From assembly GCA_024231855.1 (NCBI GenBank), contig JAAEQD010000062.1:62001-126000 (forward strand): DNA of 64,000 nt, in the 5' to 3' direction. Under the pieces are notes generated by a model, which was not told the origin of the DNA, did not search any database, and worked only from the letters and a program-made list of their open reading frames with translations. The position numbers were made by a program, and so were the translations under genes. This DNA comes from Candidatus Zixiibacteriota bacterium (GTDB lineage Bacteria; Zixibacteria; MSB-5A5; UBA10806; 4484-95). Positions 38,882 to 47,223 of this stretch are shown here, one piece after another. The stretch's first letter is position 1; each line of letters begins with the position of its first letter.

Positions 38882-38955
38882 TTGTAGTGACAGGGCACTG
38901 CCCTGTCTGGGCAGGGTTGGGAGCTTAAAGACAGGCCAATGGCCTGTCACTACAA
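38882..38955. repeat. Intergenic repeat with 13-bp inverted ends
   Basis: TTGTAGTGACAGG (38882-38894) and CCTGTCACTACAA (38943-38955) are perfect complements. The interior contains nested GC-rich palindromes (CAGGGCACTGCCCTG and ACAGGCCAATGGCCTGT). The 74-bp unit has no coding capacity and looks like a MITE- or REP-type element. It lies between the converging subtilase and aspartase genes. Confidence 0.75.
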
Positions 38956-38998
38956 TAGGCTAAATATGCACTATTATTAATATACTTCTATGATTTCC

Positions 38999-40849
38999 TT
39001 AAACCATGCTCTCCGGCGCCAGCAGTTTATCCAATTCGTTCTTGGAGAGAAGATTCTTCTCCAGCACGAGTTCGTAAACACCTCGGTTGGTTTCCAGGGC
39101 TTCCTTGGCGAGAGAAGTGCAAACTTCATATCCGAGCACCGGATTTAAAGCCGTCACCAGGCCGATAGAGTTTTGAACCATTTGACAGCAGTCATCCTCG
39201 TTGACTGTTATCCCATCAATACAGCGATGCTTCAAAGTCGCCATACCGTTTTTCAGCATCTCTATCGATTCAAATATACTCTGCGCGATGACCGGCTCCA
39301 TCACGTTCAACTCAAGCTGTCCCGCTTCGGCTGCCAGAGTAACAGTAAGATCATTGCCGATTACCTTGAAAGCGATCTGATTAACCACCTCGGGGATAAC
39401 CGGATTTACCTTGCCCGGCATAATCGATGAGCCCGGCTGCATGGGGGGAAGGTTTATTTCATTGAATCCCGCTCTAGGCCCCGATGACAGCAGACGCAGG
39501 TCGTTTGCTATTTTCGATAGCTTCACTGCCAGCCGTTTAATCGCCGATGAATACATCACGAACGCGCCCGTATCCTGCGTGGCTTCAACCAGATTCCCTG
39601 CCAGCTTGACATCCAATTTGGTTATTTCCCTGAGATAGTGAATTACTTTTTCCGAATAATCGGGGTCCGCGTTTATACCGGTGCCGATTGCCGTGCCACC
39701 CATATTAACTTCCAGAAACAGATCGGCATTCTGGTTAAGTCTTTCGATTTCTTCTACCAATGTCGCCCCATAGGCTTCGAATTCCTGGCCAAGCGTCATC
39801 GGAACGGCATCCTGAAGTTGTGTTCGGCCCATCTTTAGAATTCCGGAATACTCCGAAGCTTTGGCGTTGAATGAGTTAGCCAACTGCCTCAAAACATCAG
39901 CGAGTTTACGGTTGCTGTAAATTAAAGCGATTTTTAGCGCCGTTGGATAAGCATCATTAGTAGATTGCGACAGGTTTACATGGTTATTCGGGTGGCAATA
40001 CTTATATTCGCCTTTCTCATAACCGAGAATTTCCAAAGCCCTGTTGGCGATCACTTCATTGGCGTTCATATTTGTCGATGTTCCGGCGCCTCCCTGGACC
40101 ATATCGACTACAAAATGAGTATGATATTTGCCGTTTATGATCTCATTACAGGCCTGAGTTATCGCTTCGCAAGTAGGTTTAGAGAGTAATCCGAGCTCAT
40201 AATTGGCTTTCGCGGCCGCCAATTTGACCATCACCATGGAATTTATCAAAATCGGGAATTGAGTTAATGAGATACCGCTTATATTGAAATTCTCTAAAGC
40301 TCGCAGGGTTTGGATACCATAGTAAAACTCGAACGGCACTTCTCTGTCGCCGAGCAGATCGTGCTCCTTACGGGTACGGCCGGAGATATACTGAGCCGCG
40401 ATATTGGTCACCCGGGTGCTGGCCTGACGGATTCGCCTGGAAATTACCCCTGCCACATGCGCCAATACTTTTCTTCCGATTGCCGGCTTGATATCGCATA
40501 CTTCCTGAAATTTCTCTCTGCTGATCGCGAATATCTTTGTCTTTAATAAAGTCTTAGCGGAGGTTGAATGCGGATAATCATCCATGACCGCGCCTTCTCC
40601 GAGAAAATCATACTTACCGAAAAACGCCAGCCGTTTCTCCTCGCCATAAGGTGTTTTTTTGAATAGTTCGATTTCACCGCTATGGATGATATAGAGGTAC
40701 TTACGCGGACTGTTTTCCTCGAATAAAAGAGAGTCAGGCTTAACTTCCATGATTTCAATGTTGTCGGCAAACAATTTAAGTTCAGTATCGTCTAAATCCT
40801 TAAATAGCTCCACCCGGGCGATAAATTCCTTTATTACAGACATGTTCAT
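38999..40849 (-). CDS. aspA: Aspartate ammonia-lyase fused to an N-terminal cyclic-nucleotide-binding-type domain
   Basis: 616 residues, against about 480 for ordinary aspartase. Residues 1-150 form a CAP_ED/cNMP-binding fold (F-K-D-L-D-D-T-E-L-K-L-F, G-E-I-E-L-F, F-L-G-E85-G-A-V-M-D-D). The arginine that normally binds the cyclic phosphate is replaced in Y-P-H-S-T-S-A. From about 158 (G-R-T-R-K-E-H-D-L-L-G-D-R-E-V-P) the sequence is a complete aspartase, with the fumarase-superfamily signature G-S474-S475-I-M-P-G-K-V-N-P. It interconverts aspartate with fumarate and ammonium. The extra domain suggests allosteric control by an unknown ligand. The start ATG at 40849 has GGAG eight bases upstream, and a promoter lies at 40886-40914. 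Confidence 0.92.
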   Translation of the reverse strand: MNMSVIKEFIARVELFKDLDDTELKLFADNIEIMEVKPDSLLFEENSPRKYLYIIHSGEIELFKKTPYGEEKRLAFFGKYDFLGEGAVMDDYPHSTSAKTLLKTKIFAISREKFQEVCDIKPAIGRKVLAHVAGVISRRIRQASTRVTNIAAQYISGRTRKEHDLLGDREVPFEFYYGIQTLRALENFNISGISLTQFPILINSMVMVKLAAAKANYELGLLSKPTCEAITQACNEIINGKYHTHFVVDMVQGGAGTSTNMNANEVIANRALEILGYEKGEYKYCHPNNHVNLSQSTNDAYPTALKIALIYSNRKLADVLRQLANSFNAKASEYSGILKMGRTQLQDAVPMTLGQEFEAYGATLVEEIERLNQNADLFLEVNMGGTAIGTGINADPDYSEKVIHYLREITKLDVKLAGNLVEATQDTGAFVMYSSAIKRLAVKLSKIANDLRLLSSGPRAGFNEINLPPMQPGSSIMPGKVNPVIPEVVNQIAFKVIGNDLTVTLAAEAGQLELNVMEPVIAQSIFESIEMLKNGMATLKHRCIDGITVNEDDCCQMVQNSIGLVTALNPVLGYEVCTSLAKEALETNRGVYELVLEKNLLSKNELDKLLAPESMV

Positions 40850-40885
40850 ATAATCCGCTCCTTTATCAATTTTGTATACGAGAAG

Positions 40886-40914
40886 ATTGTATCAAAGATC
40901 GAACATTAAAGCAA
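40886..40914 (-). promoter_or_regulatory. sigma-70-type promoter of the aspartase gene
   Basis: Minus strand: TTGCTT (40914-40909), 17-bp spacer, TACAAT (40891-40886), then a leader of about 30 bases with AAAGGAG. Confidence 0.55.
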
Positions 40915-40929
40915 CAGTATTAATTTATA

Positions 40930-40958
40930 TTGGATTATCCTACAATTTGCGCTATATT
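40930..40958 (+). promoter_or_regulatory. Candidate sigma-70-type promoter of the PP2C gene
   Basis: TTGGAT (40930-40935), 17-bp spacer, TATATT (40953-40958). It is back-to-back with the aspartase promoter, only 15 bp away, so the two may compete or share a regulator. Confidence 0.45.
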
Positions 40959-40997
40959 TATGACCGATAGCTTTGAAGATAAACAGAGGTGCTAACT

Positions 40998-43541
40998 ATG
41001 TTAAGTAAAATTATAAAAATATTCGTAATCCTGGCGGGATCGGCATCACTCATAATCGCGCTATTATTTTTTACCCAGGAAATCTCAACATTTTTTAAAT
41101 GGAAAGCTTCAGGTGTAATTAGCACCGATTTTTCGTTAAATGATGACAGCACTATGACTTTTGGTCGGGTAGATACCACCGAATTTTTATCATCGCCATA
41201 TCCTGATTCGGGTGACATTATTTTAGCCCTGGATGACACGACCGCCAGCATGAGTTATATCCGCGAAAAAATTTATAAAGGCTATCCTCCCGGCAAACAG
41301 ATTGAGATCACTTATATACACAATAGTGATACGCTTCAAGCAACTCTGCAGACCCAACCGGTTGATAAGTCAGATATAGTTGAAAATATCCCCATATCGC
41401 TTTTAAGACTTCTTATAGTACTCGGCTATTTGGGGGTTGGATTTTGGGCGTTAATTAAAAGGCCAAACTCCGGAGCCATCCACGCACTCACGCTTTATTG
41501 TATCGCTATGGCTGATTTTATGATGGGAGCGGTTAGTATCGGCTATGATGATATTGTCGGAATCGAGATTCCATATTATGATGTTCTGTCTAATGTGTTG
41601 ACAAGTCTGGCTTTGTTTTTTGGCGCATTCTGGCTTAATCTGCAATTATTATTTCCCAAAACGCACAGGTTAGCAGCCAATAATCGATTCCTGGTATTCA
41701 TCATCTGTTATCTTCCGATTTTGGCATTCATGATATTATCCAATGTTATAGAAATTGGCTATGAGTATTGGGGCGGGATTATTACGGTTGTAATTATGAT
41801 CCAGGTTAGCGCCGGCTTTTTCTTCCTTGCCAGTAATCATTCGAAAGCTACCGATCCATTGGAGAAAAGACAAACTCGATTGGTCCTGTGGGGATCTGGC
41901 ATCGGCCTATCCGGATTATTAATTTTGGCTCTACTTATTCTGTTCTTAAGGGACTGGGTAATAAGCCTTGGGGGAGATTTTATACTTGGGATGGTAACCC
42001 TTGTTTTTCTGGGCCTACTGGTATCGCCGATTTCATTCGCGTACGCTTTCGGTAAGTATCGTTTGTTGGAGGTTGAGGGCAAGATCAGGCGGGGGACGCG
42101 CTTTGCCGTTGTTTCGGTTGTTCTCCTGGGTGTCTTTTATATAGTGATATACGGCGTAAGCGAATTGTTTTTAACCTCGCTGGGGATTGAAAGCCGGGGG
42201 CCAACCTTGATGATCGCCCTGCTTCTGGCTATCGGTTTTACGCCCGCCCAGAGGAAGGTTCAATCATTTGCCGAAACCAGGATTTACCCGGAACGCACTC
42301 GTCTTAATTCGATGCTGCGCGATTTTCTCAGCCAAGCATCGACGTTTACCGAAAAAGAGGAGTTCTGGTCCCGTCTGGAAGAGCATCTTTCCGAAGTCAT
42401 GAAGATCGATTCGGTCTATTCAATACTTTATAATGAACAGAAAGATATTTTCTATTACTGGCGAGCCGAGGAGGCGACACCTTTTACTATCAACTCCTCT
42501 TTAATAAACGAATTACCATGTCTAAAAGGTTGTCCGCTGATGCTGGATGAGGCAATTGCCAGCAAGAGGTTGAGCCTGGTCGATGAGGAACAAAGATGGT
42601 TTACCGGCCGAAATGTAGCTATGGTTTTGCCGCTGGTGACTCATTCCCGTCTGATAGGCTTTTTAGCCCTGGGTTCGAAATCGGGCAGTGAGGATTTCCG
42701 GGCCGAAGACTGCAGTATCCTCATGTCGATAGCCTCGCAAGTGGCGATGGCCGGTGAGAATATCATGCTGGTCGAAGAGAACGTCGAAAAGCGCCGGCTC
42801 GAAGCGCAACTCGGCATCGCCCGCAAAGTGCAGGAGGGCCTGCTTCCCGAAGAGCTTCCAGATACACCCGGCCTGAAGGTATCCGGCAAGAGCCGATCCT
42901 GCCTCGAGGTGGCCGGCGATTATTACGATGTCGTCAATATCGATGACAACCGCACGGTGCTGGCAATTGGCGATGTGTCCGGCAAAGGCGCCGGCGCCGC
43001 CCTTCTGATGTCCAACCTGCAGGCGTCATTCAGAACCGCTGTCGATATCGGCACCGGCCTGGCCGATATGGTCACCCGCGTGAATAACCTGATTCATCGC
43101 AACACGAAACCCGATCAGTTCATTACCTTCTTCGTCGGCGTCTACGATAACAGCAACTCGACATTTGCCTATGTCAATGCCGGCCATAACCCGCCTTACG
43201 TGATGCGTAATGACGGCCGTATCGAGGAACTCGACAAAGGCGGCCTGATTTTAGGCGCCCTGCCGAATATGACCTACGAACAGGGCACGGTCGATTTGAA
43301 CGCCGGCGATCTGATTCTCCTGTTCACCGATGGTGTCAGCGAGGCTGAAAACGCCGCCGATGACATGTTCGGCGAGGACCGCATCATCAAGTTCCTGCAA
43401 GCAAGCGCCGGTCTGTCGGTGGATGATATCCTGCGCAACCTCGAAACCGAAGTAGAAAAATTTATCGAGGATGTGCCGTTAACTGATGATTTCACGGCCC
43501 TGGTGGCGAGGGTGGAAGGTAATCCTACGGCAAGCAGTTAA
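40998..43541 (+). CDS. Membrane SpoIIE/RsbU-type PP2C phosphatase with PDZ-like and GAF domains
   Basis: 847 residues from the ATG at 40998, which has GAGGT seven bases upstream; an in-frame GTG at 40989 overlaps that site. An N-terminal membrane helix (about 5-27) precedes a PDZ-like domain (about 40-115: S-G-D-I-I-L-A-L-D-D-T-T-A). About seven more membrane helices follow (about 130-390), then a GAF domain (about 420-590) and a coiled coil. The phosphatase domain (about 620-845) has L-E-V-A-G-D-Y-Y-D-V, A-I-G-D-V-S-G-K-G-A-G-A-A, N-A-G-H-N-P-P and F-T-D-G-V-S-E. Such enzymes dephosphorylate anti-sigma-factor antagonists in partner-switching pathways; no such partner is next to it. Sensor input is probably from the membrane. 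Confidence 0.9.
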   Translation: MLSKIIKIFVILAGSASLIIALLFFTQEISTFFKWKASGVISTDFSLNDDSTMTFGRVDTTEFLSSPYPDSGDIILALDDTTASMSYIREKIYKGYPPGKQIEITYIHNSDTLQATLQTQPVDKSDIVENIPISLLRLLIVLGYLGVGFWALIKRPNSGAIHALTLYCIAMADFMMGAVSIGYDDIVGIEIPYYDVLSNVLTSLALFFGAFWLNLQLLFPKTHRLAANNRFLVFIICYLPILAFMILSNVIEIGYEYWGGIITVVIMIQVSAGFFFLASNHSKATDPLEKRQTRLVLWGSGIGLSGLLILALLILFLRDWVISLGGDFILGMVTLVFLGLLVSPISFAYAFGKYRLLEVEGKIRRGTRFAVVSVVLLGVFYIVIYGVSELFLTSLGIESRGPTLMIALLLAIGFTPAQRKVQSFAETRIYPERTRLNSMLRDFLSQASTFTEKEEFWSRLEEHLSEVMKIDSVYSILYNEQKDIFYYWRAEEATPFTINSSLINELPCLKGCPLMLDEAIASKRLSLVDEEQRWFTGRNVAMVLPLVTHSRLIGFLALGSKSGSEDFRAEDCSILMSIASQVAMAGENIMLVEENVEKRRLEAQLGIARKVQEGLLPEELPDTPGLKVSGKSRSCLEVAGDYYDVVNIDDNRTVLAIGDVSGKGAGAALLMSNLQASFRTAVDIGTGLADMVTRVNNLIHRNTKPDQFITFFVGVYDNSNSTFAYVNAGHNPPYVMRNDGRIEELDKGGLILGALPNMTYEQGTVDLNAGDLILLFTDGVSEAENAADDMFGEDRIIKFLQASAGLSVDDILRNLETEVEKFIEDVPLTDDFTALVARVEGNPTASS

Positions 43542-43549
43542 TTACATTC

Positions 43550-43578
43550 TTGCGATTTACAATCAATTTCATTATCTT
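43550..43578 (+). promoter_or_regulatory. Possible promoter of the CHAT-NTPase-TPR gene
   Basis: TTGCGA (43550-43555), 17-bp spacer, TATCTT (43573-43578), ending about 60 bases before the ATG. Four of six matches in each box. Co-transcription with the PP2C gene is the alternative, since only 98 bp separate them. Confidence 0.3.
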
Positions 43579-43639
43579 GCCCTCTGGCAACACGGGTAGT
43601 TCAACCGGATTGAATAAAAATTAGCTGCAAGGGGTAAAT

Positions 43640-46600
43640 ATGCATAAACTGATGATCCATCATGTACCGGATAGCGATCCGCCGCAGTTTTGCGTTTTAC
43701 GAGAAGATCATAAAAGTTCCGAGCCCGTTGCAGTCGTACCTCCCGCAGGATTTCCGGTTCAGGGTCAGCCTAACAGCGATCTCTTACAGGAGATGCAATG
43801 GTATCTCGAGGAATTCCTGGATTATCCGTTTCATCCCCGCACAGACAGGGCGGATGCGGCTAAAAAAGCTCTGGAAACCTGGGGAAGGCAGGCATTCGAT
43901 AACCTATTCGGCGATCGAAAAGGCGGCCGATTCTTCGACAAAGCCACCGAGAAAGGCTACGAAAAGCTTCACCTTCAGATTATCAGCGATGATCCGCAGA
44001 TTTTGCAATGGCCCTGGGAGGCCCTCAACGATCCGGAGGCCGCTTATCTGTCGGTTACCAGCCAGGTGGAAAGGCGTTTGAATAATGTCCGCGATCCGCT
44101 TGAATTACCTGAAGAGCTACCCAGGGATAAGATTAACATACTGCTGGTTACCGCCAGGCCGAAAAAACGCGATGTTGGTTTCAGGTCTATCTCTCGTCCA
44201 CTTGTGGAATTAATCGATAAAAATAATATCCCGGCCCATGTACATGTTTTAAGGCCGCCGACATTTGCCAATCTCAGAGATCATTTAAAGCAGCGTAAGC
44301 ATTTCTACCATATTATCCATTTCGACGGTCACGGCGGCTACGGAGTACATCAGACAACAGGTAGCGATCAACATAAGTATGCCGGTCCCGAAGGCGTATT
44401 GCTGTTTGAAACTGATAGCGGCGAAGAGGATAAAATTAAAGCCGATCAGCTAAGTTCCTTACTGCGGGATCAGGCGGTACCCGTAATGGTTCTGAACGCC
44501 TGCCAATCGGCGATGCTCGATCAAAACGCCGATGACCCGTTCGCCTCGGTGGCGGCTTCGCTTATTAAAGCCGGTATCTGCGGCGTGACCGCCATGTCGT
44601 ATTCGCTATATGTCAGTGCCGCCCAGCAGTTTCTTCCCGAATTCTACAAAGAGCTTTTCAACACAGGCGATCTTTCGCGAGCCACCCTGGCCGGCCGTCA
44701 AAAGCTGTACGAAAACCAGAAACGTGTCTGCGCTCGTGGCCTCTTCGAACTGAAAGATTTCATGGTGCCTGTAATATATCAGCAAGAACCTTATATCCTG
44801 CCATTCACAGATGGCCAACCAGCCGGGGAAGAAGCAAAAAAAGCCGCTTTGCCCGACGAAGCCATCGAGAAGAATCCATACGGTTTCATTGGCAGAGATT
44901 CCGAGATACTCAAACTAGAACGCGCCATGCGCAAAGATACCCCGGCTATCCTGATACAGGGTCTGGGTGGTGTCGGCAAATCCACGCTGGCCCGCGGTTT
45001 CGTGAAATGGCTGACCGATACCGAGGGCATGGAGGGCTGTATCTGGCAGACTTTCATCGATGTCCGAAGCGCGGAATTCGTTATTAACGGTATCGGCACC
45101 GGAATTTTTGGCAAAGATTTCATCGTGGCTAAAATGGATCAAAAGACTAACGCCTTAGCCGATTTCCTGAAAAAGCACAAACTCGTTATCGTCTGGGATA
45201 ATTTCGAGGTAGCCGCCGGTATTGAGGGTACACATATAACGCCCAACCTGACGCAGGATGATAGAAACCTGCTATTGTCGCTACTGGAGAAAATCCGCGG
45301 CGGTAAAACCAAGGTCATTATCACCAGCCGAAGCGAGGAAGACTGGCTGGGCATAGAACGCCTAAAGGTCTCAATAGGCGGGCTAATAGGCGAGGAGCGA
45401 TGGGAATACTGCGAAAAAATACTCGACAACCTCGGCCTGAAGGTTAACCGCGAGGACTCCGGCCAGGCAGACTTAATGAACCTCCTGAATGGCCATCCTC
45501 TGAGCATGAGAGCCATCCTGCCCAAAATGGAGAAGATGTCCGCCGGACAAATCGCCAAGGCGATCAAAACCAACATGAAAGAATTCGGCTATGATGATGC
45601 CACCTACGCCACGCTTCGTTTTGTTGAGGATGACTTGCCCGATGACTTGAAACCTCTGCTTGTCCCGCTTGGTCTGCATGAACTTCATTTGGATGCAGAT
45701 ATGTTCCAAGCTATGACAAAGCAAGTCGACGATAAATTTACTGATGATAAAATCGATAGCTTTTGCCGTGCCTTATCCATTGCAGGTTTGATGAGTAATC
45801 TCACAGGACCAATTTATGAACTTCACCCTGCCCTTTCCGGCTTTTTGCGCTCGACCTGCCTTGTATCGCTTCCACAGAAAGATTATGACAAATGTAGCCG
45901 CGCGTTTGTGGAGGTGATGGGAGTGCTGGCAGATCAGTTGGCCCCGCTTGAATTACATGAACAGCGTATTGGATTTTACTGCCATAGCGCGAATTTCCAT
46001 TTCGCTCTGGGGGAATCTGAAAGATTGGAGATGGATCTGTATCTAGCGGCGTTGACTCAATCAATGGCTGTTTATGCCCTGAATACTAGGAATTTCACTG
46101 AAGCCATTAGACTATACGAACACCTTGCCCAAACCAGACAGGAAAAAGATGACCACGAAGGTGAAGCAACCGCATATCATCAAATGGGCATAGTAGCCAA
46201 AGAGCAGCAGGATTTCAAGATGGCCGAGAAGTGGTATCTCAAATCGCTGGCGATAAAGGAAAAACAAGGCAACGAGCGCGGCGCCGCTAAGACCTATCAT
46301 CAACTGGGCTTTATCGCCTATGAACAAAGAAATTATAAACATGCGATGAAATGGTTTTTGCATTCCATAGAAATTGGAGAAAAACTTGAAAATATACAAG
46401 AAATAGCTAAATCATTACATTTAATTGGTAGCATTTACTTAGAATTAAATGATTTGATTTCAGCGGAAGTATTTTATTGCGAATCATTGAGTATATCTAT
46501 AAAATCAAATGATACTTATACTTTGCCTATGACCTATCATCAACTGGGGATGTTAGCCCAGGAGCTCCGGGATTTCAAGACGGCCGTGAAGTGGTATCTC

Positions 46601-47008
46601 AAATCGCTTGAGATTAATGAAAAACAAGGCAATGAGCACGGCGCCGCCAGTACCTATCATCAACTGGGCAGAATCGCCGAGGAGCAGCATGATTTCAAAG
46701 CGGCCGAGAAATGGTATCTCAAATCGCTGGCCATAGAGGAGAAGCAGGGTAACGAGTACGGCGCCGCCACTACCTATGGGCAGTTGGGTATTATATCGAC
46801 TAGGCAGGGAAACTCTATAGAGTGCGGTATATGGCTTATAAAAAGTATCAATATCTATATGAAGTATAAAGATGAGTTTGAAACGAAAAGAAATATTTCC
46901 AATTTCATGATAAGCTATAAAAACGCAACGCCCGAAGACCAAGCCAAACTCAAAGTCATGTGGGAAGAGGCCAACATCGGCCCATTCCCAGATATGAAAG
47001 AAGAATAA
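43640..47008 (+). CDS. CHAT protease / NB-ARC-type STAND NTPase / TPR protein
   Basis: 1122 residues, no signal peptide. A CHAT (caspase-like) domain (about 95-385) carries candidate catalytic H231 (H-F-D-G-H-G-G-Y-G) and C288 (V-L-N-A-C-Q-S-A). A STAND NTPase (about 412-700) begins G-F-I-G-R-D-S-E and has P-loop G-L-G-G-V-G-K-S-T (441-449) and Walker B L-V-I-V-W-D-N (515-521). A winged-helix-like part follows, then TPRs (about 790-1090), five of them on an exact 40-residue period. GGGG precedes the ATG. In related proteins the repeats sense a trigger, the NTPase oligomerises, and the protease becomes active. Roles in antiphage defence or programmed death are known for such architectures, but the target here is unknown. 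Confidence 0.9.
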   Translation: MHKLMIHHVPDSDPPQFCVLREDHKSSEPVAVVPPAGFPVQGQPNSDLLQEMQWYLEEFLDYPFHPRTDRADAAKKALETWGRQAFDNLFGDRKGGRFFDKATEKGYEKLHLQIISDDPQILQWPWEALNDPEAAYLSVTSQVERRLNNVRDPLELPEELPRDKINILLVTARPKKRDVGFRSISRPLVELIDKNNIPAHVHVLRPPTFANLRDHLKQRKHFYHIIHFDGHGGYGVHQTTGSDQHKYAGPEGVLLFETDSGEEDKIKADQLSSLLRDQAVPVMVLNACQSAMLDQNADDPFASVAASLIKAGICGVTAMSYSLYVSAAQQFLPEFYKELFNTGDLSRATLAGRQKLYENQKRVCARGLFELKDFMVPVIYQQEPYILPFTDGQPAGEEAKKAALPDEAIEKNPYGFIGRDSEILKLERAMRKDTPAILIQGLGGVGKSTLARGFVKWLTDTEGMEGCIWQTFIDVRSAEFVINGIGTGIFGKDFIVAKMDQKTNALADFLKKHKLVIVWDNFEVAAGIEGTHITPNLTQDDRNLLLSLLEKIRGGKTKVIITSRSEEDWLGIERLKVSIGGLIGEERWEYCEKILDNLGLKVNREDSGQADLMNLLNGHPLSMRAILPKMEKMSAGQIAKAIKTNMKEFGYDDATYATLRFVEDDLPDDLKPLLVPLGLHELHLDADMFQAMTKQVDDKFTDDKIDSFCRALSIAGLMSNLTGPIYELHPALSGFLRSTCLVSLPQKDYDKCSRAFVEVMGVLADQLAPLELHEQRIGFYCHSANFHFALGESERLEMDLYLAALTQSMAVYALNTRNFTEAIRLYEHLAQTRQEKDDHEGEATAYHQMGIVAKEQQDFKMAEKWYLKSLAIKEKQGNERGAAKTYHQLGFIAYEQRNYKHAMKWFLHSIEIGEKLENIQEIAKSLHLIGSIYLELNDLISAEVFYCESLSISIKSNDTYTLPMTYHQLGMLAQELRDFKTAVKWYLKSLEINEKQGNEHGAASTYHQLGRIAEEQHDFKAAEKWYLKSLAIEEKQGNEYGAATTYGQLGIISTRQGNSIECGIWLIKSINIYMKYKDEFETKRNISNFMISYKNATPEDQAKLKVMWEEANIGPFPDMKEE
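46175..46774 (+). repeat. Five 120-bp TPR-coding repeats inside the CHAT gene
   Basis: Units start at 46175, 46295, 46415, 46535 and 46655, with a sixth partial unit from 46775. Units 1, 4 and 5 are very similar at DNA level (shared GAAGTGGTATCTCAAATCGC or near-identical), while unit 3 and parts of unit 2 are AT-rich and diverged. The mixture suggests recent internal duplication or gene conversion. Confidence 0.8.
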
Positions 47009-47223
47009 ATCCTTCAACCGTTTAAAAACTAAACACCCCCCATAAATCCACGCCTTTCCCCGCCCCGATGTTCCATTTTGGATTGGCATTTTCGCCGCCT
47101 TTTCAACCTGAATCACCCCTTTATAAAGACTCATATACGATAACCGATTTTCAGGCATAGATACCGTTTTATTCGCAAAAATAATGTTTAATCAAATACT
47201 GTGAAAATCGCAGGAGGTTGAAA

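Noticed and set aside
47218..47223. TTG start of the papain-like protease
   Set aside because: It directly abuts the AGGAGG site, leaving no spacing; the ATG two codons later is correctly spaced.
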